64,000 nt of DNA from Candidatus Dadabacteria bacterium (GCA_009840385.1 VXNX01000013.1:386222-450221), one strand, 5' to 3'. Positions 25,735 to 34,997 are shown, counted from the stretch's first letter. A program made the numbers and translations. Notes: generated from the letters alone by a model not told the origin.

Positions 25735-27768
25735 ATGAGCGACTTGGAGAGAAACAGAAAATCAACCTACGATCTTAAGATACTGAGGTGGATTCTGGGA
25801 TTTTTGGGAAAGTACCGCGGTTACTTCGCCCTGTCCCTTCTTCTGATGATCGCTACCGCAGCGCTTGAAATCACGGTTCCCTACCTAATCAAAGTCGCGG
25901 TCGACGACTATATCTATCCCACCTGGAGCAAAGCGGAGGGAGGAGGAGAAACGGAGCGTATGCTCTCGGGACTCGAGGGGAAGTCCGTACTCGCCCTTGT
26001 GGACGGAGAATTCCTGGTTGATTTCTCAAAGCTCTCCTCCTCAGAGAAAGACAGAATCGAGCGCTCGGGCGTTGAGTTCTCCGAGACAAAATACATCGTG
26101 GTCAACCCCGGGGAATTCGAGGGAGACGAAAAACAGGAGGTTCTGGGAATAATAGCCCGAAACGCCTCCCTGTTCGAGAGGACCGAAGGAGTCGCGTTTC
26201 TGCCTCATTCAGACCTTGACTCACTCAGCAAAGAGGAGGTATCGCTTCTCCGCTCAAAACAAACTAAAAGGCTCGGGACCCTAGCTCTCTACGTGGTTTT
26301 GTCCGTGATCGGAATTTTTGTCTTCACCTCGGCTTTTACCTACATTCTTCACTACTCGGGCCAGAAAATAATGCACGACATGCGAAACCATACTCTCTCC
26401 CACATACTCTCCCTTCCCCAGCAGTATTTCGACCAAAACCCCGTGGGCAGGATAACCACCCGGGTCACAAACGACGTAAACGCCATAAACGAGATGTACA
26501 CCTCCGTTCTCATACATTTCATAAAGGACATCATAATCATAATTGGCACCTTAGTGATCATGTTCAGGATGAATGTCGGACTCACGCTTATAATCGTCGG
26601 GCTTACCGTGTTTCTGACTTTCACGGTTTCCATTTTCCGAATGAAGCTTCGACTGGTGTACAGGGAAATTCGAAGGACCATAGCCAAGCTAAACGCCTTC
26701 GTCGCTGAAAGCATGAGGGGAATTGTACTCCTTAAGCTTTACGGGAAAGAGGAGAGGAACTTCGAGAAATTCTGGGAGGTAAACAGGGAGAACTACAGGG
26801 CAAACATACGGCAATTGTGGGTCTACGTGATTTTCCGTCCCTCCATAGAGTACGTGGGCATAGCCGCGACCGGAATAATTCTCTGGTACGGGGCGATCAG
26901 GGTGATGAACCTTGACCTTTCCCTGGGCGCGCTGCTCGCGTTTCTCTACTACGTAAGGATGATATTCAAACCCATACAGGAGCTCTCGGAAAAATTCAAC
27001 GTCTTCCAGTCCGCAGTGGCCGCCTCGGAGAATCTCTACGACACTTTGGCTGAAAAACCGGAGGCAACCGGGTCTATGGTACCTGCGACAACCGAGGGTA
27101 CGCTTGAGTTCCGGGGCGTATGGTTTTCGTACAACGAGCGGGAGTGGGTGCTTAAGGACGCATCCTTTGCAATAGGACCGGGGCAAAGCGCTGCTTTGGT
27201 GGGAATCACCGGAGCGGGAAAAACGACCATCGTTAACCTGATCCTTAAATTCTACAAGCCCCAGAGAGGGGAAATCCTGTTTAACGGCGTGAACGTAGAA
27301 GAGCTGTCAAACGAGTACCTGCGCTCTAACGTAACCGCCATTTTCCAGGATCTGTTTCTGTTCGAAAAGGACGTCTCGGACGAAAGAGACGAGCGGGATG
27401 GCCCGGCTCCCGAGACCCAAAGGCTATCTTCCGGACAGACCCAGGCCCGCTCGATTGAAAAAGCGGTCAGGAAAAATTCAAAGCTCCTTATAATGGACGA
27501 GGCCACATCCCACCTGGACGCAGAAACGGAGGAAAGGATACAGGGAATTATAAGGAAAAATGCGGGCGCCCAGACAAGGCTTATCATAACCCACAAGCTC
27601 TCGACCCTGAAAAACGTGGATAACGTAATAGTCATCCACAAAGGGGTGGTGGTGGAGCAGGGAACTCACGAGAAGCTCCTGGAAAACGAAAGCATTTACT
27701 ACACGCTCTATGAGTTTCTAAGAAAAACCGCCGCAGATCCGGATCCGCTCCCAAGTGCCAGCACATGA
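25735..27768 (+). CDS. ABC exporter half-transporter with large extracytoplasmic insert and shortened NBD
   Basis: Partner half-transporter, 677 residues. Two features are unusual. Residues about 62-178, between the first and second helices, form a charged insert like that of BmrD/YheH-type halves. In the nucleotide-binding domain Walker A (GITGAGKT, 490-497), Q-loop Q538, Walker B with catalytic E589 (LLIMDEATSHLD) and switch H620 are present, but only 25 residues separate the Q-loop from the signature (LSSGQT at 564) against about 55 in the neighbouring half. Most of the helical subdomain is missing in frame. The intact composite site would be this Walker A/B plus the partner's LSGGQ. Confidence 0.9.
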   Translation: MSDLERNRKSTYDLKILRWILGFLGKYRGYFALSLLLMIATAALEITVPYLIKVAVDDYIYPTWSKAEGGGETERMLSGLEGKSVLALVDGEFLVDFSKLSSSEKDRIERSGVEFSETKYIVVNPGEFEGDEKQEVLGIIARNASLFERTEGVAFLPHSDLDSLSKEEVSLLRSKQTKRLGTLALYVVLSVIGIFVFTSAFTYILHYSGQKIMHDMRNHTLSHILSLPQQYFDQNPVGRITTRVTNDVNAINEMYTSVLIHFIKDIIIIIGTLVIMFRMNVGLTLIIVGLTVFLTFTVSIFRMKLRLVYREIRRTIAKLNAFVAESMRGIVLLKLYGKEERNFEKFWEVNRENYRANIRQLWVYVIFRPSIEYVGIAATGIILWYGAIRVMNLDLSLGALLAFLYYVRMIFKPIQELSEKFNVFQSAVAASENLYDTLAEKPEATGSMVPATTEGTLEFRGVWFSYNEREWVLKDASFAIGPGQSAALVGITGAGKTTIVNLILKFYKPQRGEILFNGVNVEELSNEYLRSNVTAIFQDLFLFEKDVSDERDERDGPAPETQRLSSGQTQARSIEKAVRKNSKLLIMDEATSHLDAETEERIQGIIRKNAGAQTRLIITHKLSTLKNVDNVIVIHKGVVVEQGTHEKLLENESIYYTLYEFLRKTAADPDPLPSAST

Positions 27769-27782
27769 CATCCGACTAAGGC

Positions 27783-28544
27783 CTAAAACACTCCGAGAAG
27801 CTTAAAAGCCATCAATCCGACGGCAATGACAAGCGCCACCCTTATGTATTTTTCGCCCCCTCTTACGGAAAACGTGGCGCCGAACCATCCTCCGATCGAG
27901 TTCCCCGCGGCGAGACAGATTCCTATAAACCAGCTTATGTTCCCGCTTAGAAAAAATATGATGATCACGGGAATTGTGTAAAGAAGGACCACGATCACCT
28001 TGTGCGCGTTCACCCTAGCAAGGGATGCTCCCATAAGATGGTAGAGAGCCGCCATTATGAAAAGCCCCACGCCGACCTGGATAAAACCGCCGTAGAACCC
28101 TATCAGCACAAGCGCCGGGTAGAGAATCCACCCCCGTCCCGATCCGTTGCGCCCGCCGAGCAGGTTTCTGAAAGAATCCACATTGAGGAAAAAGGAGACG
28201 CAGACGAAAATAAGCACTACGGCCAGGATCTTCTCGAAAAGCTCATCCCCAACCCGCACCGCCGCAAACGCTCCCACCAGGACGCCCGGGAGAGTAAAAG
28301 CCGCGAGTTTGATGCCGGTTTTTACATCAGCGATGCCCTCTTTTCTGAAGGAAAGAGTCGCGAAGAAATTCTGAAACAGGATCGCCACCCTGTTTGTTCC
28401 GTTTGCGACAGTGGGATCGATTCCAAGAAATATGAGCACGGGAAGCACTATGCTGCTTCCACCGCCCGCCATCACGTTTATTACTCCTGCCAGAACACCT
28501 GTGAAAAAGAGCAGAATTAGAGAAAGAAGATCGTATTCGTACAT
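27783..28544 (-). CDS. TauE/SafE-family sulfite/anion exporter (membrane)
   Basis: 253-residue membrane protein of the TauE/SafE (DUF81) family with about eight helices. The two repeated family motifs are GVLAGVINVMAGGGSSIVLP near the N-terminus and GGFIQVGVGLFIMAAL in the second half. The family includes sulfite, sulfoacetate and organosulfonate exporters; the substrate is not predictable here. It converges on the ABC operon across 14 bases. Confidence 0.88.
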   Translation of the reverse strand: MYEYDLLSLILLFFTGVLAGVINVMAGGGSSIVLPVLIFLGIDPTVANGTNRVAILFQNFFATLSFRKEGIADVKTGIKLAAFTLPGVLVGAFAAVRVGDELFEKILAVVLIFVCVSFFLNVDSFRNLLGGRNGSGRGWILYPALVLIGFYGGFIQVGVGLFIMAALYHLMGASLARVNAHKVIVVLLYTIPVIIIFFLSGNISWFIGICLAAGNSIGGWFGATFSVRGGEKYIRVALVIAVGLMAFKLLGVF

Positions 28545-28578
28545 GTTGCCCAGCTACCTGATCAGTATAATCGCTCGG

Positions 28579-28947
28579 TCAGAGCTCCGGAAGGTCGTAG
28601 TAATCGCCAGCGTCCTCGGTGTAGATATTGCGCTCGATTGTGAGCCCAGTCGCGCCGTCGAGGGTACCGGCGGCAATCGAGACGCGATCCTCGCCCGTCG
28701 GTTCCCAGAACAGGTTGCCGCCGCAACGCCCACAGAACCCGCGCCTGGCTAAATCAGAAGACTTGAACCAGACCAGGGTCTCGTCAGACTCGAAAACGAG
28801 GTTGGCACGGGGTACCGAGGTCATGGCCGTATGATGACCGGATGTCTTGCGGCACTGCGTGCAGTGGCAGGCGATCACTGAGCGCAGGGGACCGGTAGCC
28901 TTGTATCTGACGCCGCCGCAGAGGCAGCCGCCTGTGTGGATATCCAT
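28579..28947 (-). CDS. GFA/CENP-V zinc-binding domain protein
   Basis: 122-residue GFA-family protein (glutathione-dependent formaldehyde-activating-like fold). Zinc-ligand cysteines are in GGCLCGGVRY, ACHCTQCRKTSG and FCGRCGGNLFW, the standard three-part pattern. The start is either GTG at 28950 or ATG at 28947; AGGAGG lies eight bases before the ATG. Most members have no assigned substrate. The codon style (CGC/GCC-rich) resembles proteobacterial genes more than its neighbours. Confidence 0.88.
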   Translation of the reverse strand: MDIHTGGCLCGGVRYKATGPLRSVIACHCTQCRKTSGHHTAMTSVPRANLVFESDETLVWFKSSDLARRGFCGRCGGNLFWEPTGEDRVSIAAGTLDGATGLTIERNIYTEDAGDYYDLPEL

Positions 28948-29081
28948 CACGTCGCCCTCCTGATCCTATTTCCTTCATAACATAATTAGAAAATCGGCTT
29001 TTACAAAATAAGTCGAAAAGTCGCATGTAGAAGCTGCTTCATCTTCTTTTATTCTCCGTCTTCGGGGGTTATCGTATTCGC

Positions 29082-29978
29082 ATGAGCGCTTTTAAAGTCG
29101 CCCTTGTTCAGACCCGGGTGCATAAAGACAGAGAAGAAAACCTAAAAAAAGCCATATTAAACGTAGAAAAGGCTTCTGCCCTCGGAGCAGATATAGTCTG
29201 TCTTCCGGAACTTTTTCTTACTAGGTATTTCTGTCAGTCAGAGGACACAAGCTGTTTTGACCTCGCCGAGCCCATCCCTGGTCCTGCCACAAACAGATTC
29301 TGCGGGGAGGCAAAAAAAAGAAGGGTTTTCATCGTATGCCCGCTTTTCGAGAAAAGGGCTTCTGGCGTATATCACAACTCTCTTGTACTTATCAGCCCTG
29401 AAGGTGAGATACGCGGCATTTACAGAAAGATGCATATACCGGATGACCTAGGCTATTTCGAGAAGTTCTACTTTGCTCCAGGAGACACGGGGTTTTCCTG
29501 CTTTGAAACCGGCTTTGCAAAAATAGGAACGCTTATCTGCTGGGACCAGTGGTATCCCGAAGCGGCGCGCATAACCTCGCTCAAAGGAGCGGACATGATT
29601 TTTTATCCGACCGCCATAGGATGGCGCACGGACGAGGACGAGCGTTCGAAAAATACCCAGCTTGAAGCTTGGAAAACCGCCCAGCGTGCCCACGCTATCT
29701 CAAACGGAATTTACGTCGCGGCCGTTAACAGGGTGGGGTTCGAGGAACTGGGAAAAACAGGCGAAGGAATAGATTTCTGGGGAAGTTCCTTTGTATGTGA
29801 CCCGGAAGGGGTAGTGATTTCCGAGGCATCGGGCGAAAAAGAGGAAATCATCCTGGCTGACATAGATCTTCGAAAGCTTGAGGAAACCAGAAGAAACTGG
29901 CCTTTTCTCCGGGATCGAAGAATTGACGCCTACTCGGAGCTTCAGCAAAGGTTTATTGATAATGATTCCGGGACCTGA
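29082..29978 (+). CDS. aguB: N-carbamoylputrescine amidase
   Basis: Carbon-nitrogen hydrolase of the nitrilase superfamily, 298 residues. The catalytic triad is E43 (CLPELFLTRYFCQ), K116 (IYRKMHIPDD) and C153 (LICWDQWYPEAAR). The latter two motifs are characteristic of N-carbamoylputrescine amidase, which yields putrescine, CO2 and ammonia. The next gene, two bases on, is agmatine deiminase, the enzyme for the preceding step, which confirms the assignment. Confidence 0.95.
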   Translation: MSAFKVALVQTRVHKDREENLKKAILNVEKASALGADIVCLPELFLTRYFCQSEDTSCFDLAEPIPGPATNRFCGEAKKRRVFIVCPLFEKRASGVYHNSLVLISPEGEIRGIYRKMHIPDDLGYFEKFYFAPGDTGFSCFETGFAKIGTLICWDQWYPEAARITSLKGADMIFYPTAIGWRTDEDERSKNTQLEAWKTAQRAHAISNGIYVAAVNRVGFEELGKTGEGIDFWGSSFVCDPEGVVISEASGEKEEIILADIDLRKLEETRRNWPFLRDRRIDAYSELQQRFIDNDSGT

Positions 29979-29980
29979 AA

Positions 29981-31036
29981 TTGAGTGACTCGCACGCGGT
30001 TCGCTACAGACTTCCAGCTGAATGGGAGCCTCACGGCGCCACATGGCTCGTGTGGCCGCAGAACACAAGGGACTGGCCGGGAAAATTCCAGAAGATAAAA
30101 TTTGTTTACCGCAAGATCGTAAGCCACCTTTTAGAATCGGAGAAAGTAAGAATAATCGTCAATCCCGGAGAAACCCGGAAGCACGTTAAGAGTTTTCTCA
30201 AAAAAGAATCAGTTGACCTTGCCAACGTAGAGTTTTACGAGTGCCCGACCAACAGGTCCTGGATACGGGACTCAGGACCTTTTTTCGTAAGGGAAGATTC
30301 CGCAGAGCCAAGCATTCTGGATTTCAGGTTTAACGGATGGGCAAAATACCACGACTGGGAAAACGACGACCTGGTCCCGGGATTCATCGCCGAAACCCTC
30401 GGTATTGACCTGTTAAGTCCAAACCGCCTCGGAAAGAAAATCGTTCTTGAGGGCGGAAGCATTGATGTAAACGGAAAAGGTTCTCTCATCACGACAGAGC
30501 AGTGCCTTTTAAGCTTGGATAAACAGGCAAGAAACCCTTCCTTCGAGAAAAAAGACTACGAGGAGATATTTTCCGAGTACCTAGGCGCAACGAATGTTCT
30601 TTGGCTGAGCGAAGGAATTGAAGGGGATGACACAAACGGTCATGTCGACGATATATGCCGGTTTATCGACCCCTCGACCGTTGTTTTATCTCTAGAGGAC
30701 AGTCCCGAAGATCCGAACTGCTCACCGCTTCGCGAAAACCTCGAGATACTCCAAGACCTTAGACTCGAGGACGGGGGGAAAATCGAGGTCGTGCCTCTTC
30801 CGATGCCCTCCCCTCTTTTTTTTGACGGCGAGAGGCTTCCGGCGACTTACGCCAATTTCTATATCTCAAACGAAAAGGTTCTAGTTCCCACCTATAACGA
30901 CCCGAAGGACCGTGAGGCACTCGGCATACTGTCGGAGCTTTTTCCCGCAAAGCGTGTCGTGGGAATAGACTGTGTTGATCTTGCGTGGGGATTCGGAGCT
31001 ATTCACTGCATGACAAAAGAAGAGCCTGTCCGCTAA
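29981..31036 (+). CDS. aguA: Agmatine deiminase
   Basis: Converts agmatine to N-carbamoylputrescine (351 residues). Family features are LPAEWEPHGATWLVWPQN near the start, TNRSWIRDSGPFFV, GGSIDVNGKGSLITTEQCLL, EGDDTNGHVDDICRFI, and the nucleophile C343 in GFGAIHCMTKEEP. It starts with TTG two bases after the aguB stop, so translation is probably coupled. Together the two genes give the arginine-decarboxylase route to putrescine; speA is not in the window. Confidence 0.95.
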   Translation: MSDSHAVRYRLPAEWEPHGATWLVWPQNTRDWPGKFQKIKFVYRKIVSHLLESEKVRIIVNPGETRKHVKSFLKKESVDLANVEFYECPTNRSWIRDSGPFFVREDSAEPSILDFRFNGWAKYHDWENDDLVPGFIAETLGIDLLSPNRLGKKIVLEGGSIDVNGKGSLITTEQCLLSLDKQARNPSFEKKDYEEIFSEYLGATNVLWLSEGIEGDDTNGHVDDICRFIDPSTVVLSLEDSPEDPNCSPLRENLEILQDLRLEDGGKIEVVPLPMPSPLFFDGERLPATYANFYISNEKVLVPTYNDPKDREALGILSELFPAKRVVGIDCVDLAWGFGAIHCMTKEEPVR

Positions 31037-31066
31037 CTCTGAAGACTCGAATCAAATCCGTCGTCC

Positions 31067-31690
31067 CTAGACTGTGCTCACGCCCTCGTATTCAAGAATC
31101 GCCCTTTTTATGTCCAGACCCCAGCGGTAACCGTGAAGGTCCCCCGTTTTGCCTATGACGCGGTGGCACGGCACCAGGTAAGCAACCGGGTTTCCAGCCA
31201 CAGCGTTCGAAACGGCTCTTACGGCTGCCGGCTTTCCGATCGACCTCGCGAGATCTGAATAGGACAGGGTTTCTCCCTCTTTGACTTCCAGCAGTTTTTC
31301 CCAGACCCTGAGCTGAAACTGCGTCCCAAGAAGCAGTATAGTAGGTGGCCGTCTTTCCGGAGAGAAAAGCACTTCCCGCAATGCCTCGGCCGTCTTCCCT
31401 TCATCTCTACAGTTCTTCGGGTTCTGCCATGTCTTCTTGAACTTTTCCATATGGGTCTGCGGGTCGGAGCGGAAAAAACTCATATGACATATACCTTCTT
31501 CGCAAACTCCGACAAGGCATTTTCCAAACGGGGTGCCATGAACTCCGAAGACAAGGCGAATCTCAGCCCTGACTCTCTTCTTTTTCTGAGAGGAAACCTC
31601 TTTTGCATTAACCAGAATATTCCGCCATAGGAGGCTCTTGGAATTTTTCAAGACACTTTTGTTGTGGTTATCAGTATTTATCAGCCTCAA
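31067..31690 (-). CDS. ogt: Methylated-DNA--protein-cysteine methyltransferase
   Basis: Suicidal DNA-repair protein that takes alkyl groups from O6-alkylguanine (207 residues). The active-site cysteine is C175 in LVPCHRVIG, followed by GYRWGLDIKRAILEYE; the GYRWG form is typical of the C-terminal half of Ada proteins. The start is a TTG at 31690, ten bases after AAGGAGG, which is itself overlapped by the stop of the acyl-CoA dehydrogenase gene. This gives an extra basic N-terminal stretch of about 40 residues not seen in most Ogt proteins. Confidence 0.92.
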   Translation of the reverse strand: MRLINTDNHNKSVLKNSKSLLWRNILVNAKEVSSQKKKRVRAEIRLVFGVHGTPFGKCLVGVCEEGICHMSFFRSDPQTHMEKFKKTWQNPKNCRDEGKTAEALREVLFSPERRPPTILLLGTQFQLRVWEKLLEVKEGETLSYSDLARSIGKPAAVRAVSNAVAGNPVAYLVPCHRVIGKTGDLHGYRWGLDIKRAILEYEGVSTV

Positions 31691-31697
31691 GACAGAA

Positions 31698-32915
31698 CTA
31701 CCTCCTTCCGAAAATAGATCTCGCTATTATCATCTTGTGTATCTCGTTTGTACCCTCGTATATCTCCCCGACCTTCGAATCCCTGTAAATCTCTTCAACC
31801 TTGTAGGTGGAGGAGTCGTGGGCGAGTTCCACCATGAGCCCGAGGCCTCCAAATATCTGAACCGCGTCACGGGCCATGGTAACGCTTATTTCCGAGCCGT
31901 AGTACTTGGCGGCGGATGTCTCGAATGTTGGGAAAGGATCCCCCTTGTCAAGGCAGAGCGCGGCTTTCAGATACAAGTTTCTCGCGTTTTCTATCTCCAC
32001 CGCCCTTTGCGCCAGCAGAAACTGCCAGTATTGAAAATCCGCTATCTTCTTTCCAAAAACCTCCCTTTGGTTCATGAACTCTATGCACTCATCAAACGCC
32101 GACTGAGCCATCCCCACTCCGCTTGCCCCGATCCCGGTCCTTCCGTAAAGAAGAGAGTTGACCGCCACTCGGAGGCCGTCTCCTTCCTTCCCTATGAGAT
32201 TTTCCCGGGGCACCTCCACATCCTCAAGATATATGTCGTAGGTAAGCTCCCCCCTGTTTCCGAGTTTTTTATCCGGAGCGCTCACGGAACAACCCGGCGA
32301 ATCAAGATCGACCACTATCATTATGGATTTGTCTCCTCCCACGCTTGCGAGCAGGGTAACGAAATCCGCCACTCCGGCGTTTGTTATGTAGCGCTTGCGG
32401 CCATTTATAATGTATTTTTTGCCCTTTTTCCTGGCTTTCGTTACGAGAGACTCGGTCCTTACGTCAGAACCTGACTGGGGCTCGGTCATCGCAAACGATG
32501 CCACGGAAGTTCCGTCGAGGGCAGGAGCGAGATATTTTTCCTTTATGTGGGGGGAGCCCATGGCTAAGGTCTTTCCCGAGAGCAGAAAGTGGGCATTTAT
32601 CGTTCCCGCCACGCTAGCGCTTATGTAGGCCAGTTCCTCGGCCATGACCGCAGCTCCGCATGCGGGGTAGGAGAGGCCAAGTCCCCCGTCTTCCTTTGAA
32701 AACGGAATCCGGAAAAACCCTTCGGCCGCCATTTTCCTGAAAAGCCTGCGGGGAAAGTTCCTGTTTCTCTCTTTTTTCTCTCCTATATCCCGGGCCAGTG
32801 GAAAAACCTCTTTTTCCGCAAAGGCCCTCACCTTCTGTCTAATCTCCCTCGTCTCCTCGGGAAAAAGGTGCTCCTTGTAAAGCTTGGTCTGCATTCTTGA
32901 GGGTAACTTGCGCAT
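31698..32915 (-). CDS. Acyl-CoA dehydrogenase
   Basis: FAD-dependent dehydrogenase, 405 residues from the ATG at 32915 (GGGAG eight bases upstream); an in-frame extension to 32987 is not family-like. Motifs are FAMTEPQSGSDVRTESL for FAD and substrate binding, and the C-terminal KVGEIYEGTNEIHKMIIAR, whose Glu is the usual catalytic base. This matches short- or branched-chain acyl-CoA dehydrogenases. The downstream ogt gene starts 7 bases after its stop, so they share a message although their roles are unrelated. Confidence 0.93.
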   Translation of the reverse strand: MRKLPSRMQTKLYKEHLFPEETREIRQKVRAFAEKEVFPLARDIGEKKERNRNFPRRLFRKMAAEGFFRIPFSKEDGGLGLSYPACGAAVMAEELAYISASVAGTINAHFLLSGKTLAMGSPHIKEKYLAPALDGTSVASFAMTEPQSGSDVRTESLVTKARKKGKKYIINGRKRYITNAGVADFVTLLASVGGDKSIMIVVDLDSPGCSVSAPDKKLGNRGELTYDIYLEDVEVPRENLIGKEGDGLRVAVNSLLYGRTGIGASGVGMAQSAFDECIEFMNQREVFGKKIADFQYWQFLLAQRAVEIENARNLYLKAALCLDKGDPFPTFETSAAKYYGSEISVTMARDAVQIFGGLGLMVELAHDSSTYKVEEIYRDSKVGEIYEGTNEIHKMIIARSIFGRR

Positions 32916-33119
32916 TGTGCTAACTCCCGAAAAGATCGTGTTTTCAGAAAGACATCTCGGCAGATATCCTGTAAACAGTCTAACCAACTATCGGAGGAAG
33001 GTTAAAGCCGTCCCCAAGAGGCTAGCGCCCCGGAGGTGCAGGCAGGAACCGCGCCTTCTCACGGTCTTAAAATTCAAGTAAAATGAACCCGAGCAAACCC
33101 ACGCGGAAGGAGGAAGCAA

Positions 33120-34088
33120 TTGTCTTCGACGGGGATCGTCGTGCCCTACTGGGCGGACGTAAAAAAAGATGATCTTACCTATTTTTCGAAACTGGCCGAG
33201 AACCTAGGATATCATTCGATCTGGGTTCCCGAGATGTGGGGGCGTGACGCGTTCTCCCTTATATCCCACATGGCTTCGGTCACGGAGAAAATCAAACTGG
33301 CCACGGGAATCATCTCAGTCTACAGCAGAAGCCCAGCGCTTATCGCTCAGAGCGCCGCAACTATGGATGAGTATTGCGGGGGAAGACTGATTCTCGGCTT
33401 GGGAATAAGCAGTGTTTACCTGAATGAATACTGGCACGGCACAAAATTCGAGAGACCTATCCGCCGAACGCTTGAATGCGTCGAGATAATAAGAACGATA
33501 ATCGCGGGAAAAAGGGTTAACTACGACGGGGAGATCTTCAGGCTCAGAAACTTCAGGCTTCTTTTCGAACCGCTTCGAAGCGAGATTCCTATATACATAG
33601 CGTCCATGGGACCGAAGAACATCGAGCTTACCTCCCGTGTCGCAGACGGCTGGATTCCCTATCTCTGCCCCGTGAGTCTCATAAACGAGAGGAAGAAAGT
33701 ACTCGCTTCCGGCGAAAGAGAAATAACGGTAGCTCCGTTTTTACCGGCAATGGTTTCCGATGACCGAAGCGAATCAAGGGAAATCGTAAGAGAGTTCGTG
33801 GCTCTCTACGTATGCTCCATGGGAGATTACTACCACAAGCTTGTGAGCAGCTACGGATTCGGAGAGGAAGCGGACAGGGCAAAAAAACTCTGGCGCGATA
33901 ACAGAGCAAAAGCAATAAAAAGCATAAGCGACGAACTGATTGACCTTGTTTCCGTGAGCGGATCCCCGGATGAGGGAAGAGAGAGCCTCAGGGCGTTCGC
34001 CGAGAACTCCGATCTTCCTATTTTAATGTTTCCCTACAACGCCTCGAAGGAGCAGATGGTCTTTGCCATGAAGGCGCTTGCGCCTTGA
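33120..34088 (+). CDS. LLM-class flavin/F420-dependent oxidoreductase
   Basis: Luciferase-like monooxygenase family protein, 322 residues. Features are WVPEMWGRDAFSLISHMAS, KLATGIISVYSRSPALIAQ, GRLILGLGISS, and PIYIASMGPKNIELTSRVADGWIP. These match the F420-dependent methylene-tetrahydromethanopterin-reductase-like branch, but F420 versus FMN use cannot be decided. The start is TTG with AAGGAGG seven bases upstream. It is monocistronic between genes on the other strand and the RAYT gene. Confidence 0.9.
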   Translation: MSSTGIVVPYWADVKKDDLTYFSKLAENLGYHSIWVPEMWGRDAFSLISHMASVTEKIKLATGIISVYSRSPALIAQSAATMDEYCGGRLILGLGISSVYLNEYWHGTKFERPIRRTLECVEIIRTIIAGKRVNYDGEIFRLRNFRLLFEPLRSEIPIYIASMGPKNIELTSRVADGWIPYLCPVSLINERKKVLASGEREITVAPFLPAMVSDDRSESREIVREFVALYVCSMGDYYHKLVSSYGFGEEADRAKKLWRDNRAKAIKSISDELIDLVSVSGSPDEGRESLRAFAENSDLPILMFPYNASKEQMVFAMKALAP

Positions 34089-34115
34089 GGGAATAATTCG
34101 ACTAAGGGTCAGGTC

Positions 34116-34144
34116 TTGAAATAATTTTCCGTCTTTGTTATAAT
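34116..34144 (+). promoter_or_regulatory. Strong sigma70 promoter giving a leaderless RAYT message
   Basis: TTGAAA (34116-34121), a 17-base spacer and TATAAT (34139-34144) make a near-consensus promoter. The expected start point, about seven bases past the -10, coincides with the ATG at 34152, and no Shine-Dalgarno is present, so translation is probably leaderless. Just upstream, AAGGGTCAGGTCTTG resembles a sequence I recall before many RAYT genes. Confidence 0.65.
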
Positions 34145-34151
34145 TTACCGT

Positions 34152-34997
34152 ATGGCAAGACCCTTAAGACCGGAATACCCAGGAGCGATCTATTACGTCT
34201 CCTCCGTAGGAAACAGGGGGCAGAGCGTCTTTCAGAACTCGGCCGACGGCAACGCGTGGATAGAAATTCTTGAGGGAGTATGCGGAAGGTTCGGCTGTCG
34301 CTGCTTCGGCTACTGCCTTATGTCCGACGGATACCATCTCGTCATTGAAACCCCGAAGCCTAACCTCTCAAAAGCCGTAAGACAGTTAAACGGAGTTTAC
34401 ACCCAGCGCTCAAACAGGCTGCACGACACAGACGGCCATGTTTTCCGGGGAAGGTATAAATCCATAGTCGTTGAAAAGGAGAGATACCTTCTGCCGCTTA
34501 TGACCCACATTTTTCTCCTGCCGCTTCGAGCCGGCTTCGTAAAACATCCGAACCAGTTTAAATGGAGCAGCTGCAGGTATCTCTACAGAAAAGATGAAGC
34601 GCCTGAATATATCGACCTTGAATGGTTCTCCGAGGGCTTCTCCTCGGACACAGACAGTTTTGATGAATTTTGGGAGGAGAACCGTTCTCGCGACGTGATC
34701 TCGGAGACTCGAAAGCAGATATATCTCGGCGATGACAAATTCATAGAGCTTGTGCAGAAAAAAACCAAGAAAGGACCCCACTCAAAAGATATTCCCAGGT
34801 ATCAGGTCACAAAACCCGCATCAAGCGTCTTAAACGGTCTCGAGCGAAGCGGGCATTCAAGGGACGAGGCCATAGCAAAGACCTATCTAACCGGGGACTA
34901 CACGCTAAGGGAGGTCGCAGACGCAGTCTCCGTTCACTACTCGGTTGTAAGCAAAATCGTAAGCGAGTACGAAAAAAGCTCCACCCGCCCGCAGTAA
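34152..34997 (+). CDS. RAYT-like (Y1 transposase family) protein with degenerate active site
   Basis: REP-associated tyrosine transposase family, 281 residues. MARPLRPEYPGAIYYV, QLNGVYTQRSNRLH, GHVFRGRYKSIVVEKERYLL and LPLRAGFVKHP are all family hallmarks. The C-terminus carries a DnaA-like helix-turn-helix (YTLREVADAVSVHYSVVSKI), as in long RAYTs. The HUH pair, usually H-Y-H, reads G60-Y61-H62, and the catalytic tyrosine position in the helix before PLRAG aligns with H119. Both changes should abolish DNA cleavage, while the frame is intact, so a DNA-binding or regulatory role is more likely than transposition. Confidence 0.9.
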   Translation: MARPLRPEYPGAIYYVSSVGNRGQSVFQNSADGNAWIEILEGVCGRFGCRCFGYCLMSDGYHLVIETPKPNLSKAVRQLNGVYTQRSNRLHDTDGHVFRGRYKSIVVEKERYLLPLMTHIFLLPLRAGFVKHPNQFKWSSCRYLYRKDEAPEYIDLEWFSEGFSSDTDSFDEFWEENRSRDVISETRKQIYLGDDKFIELVQKKTKKGPHSKDIPRYQVTKPASSVLNGLERSGHSRDEAIAKTYLTGDYTLREVADAVSVHYSVVSKIVSEYEKSSTRPQ

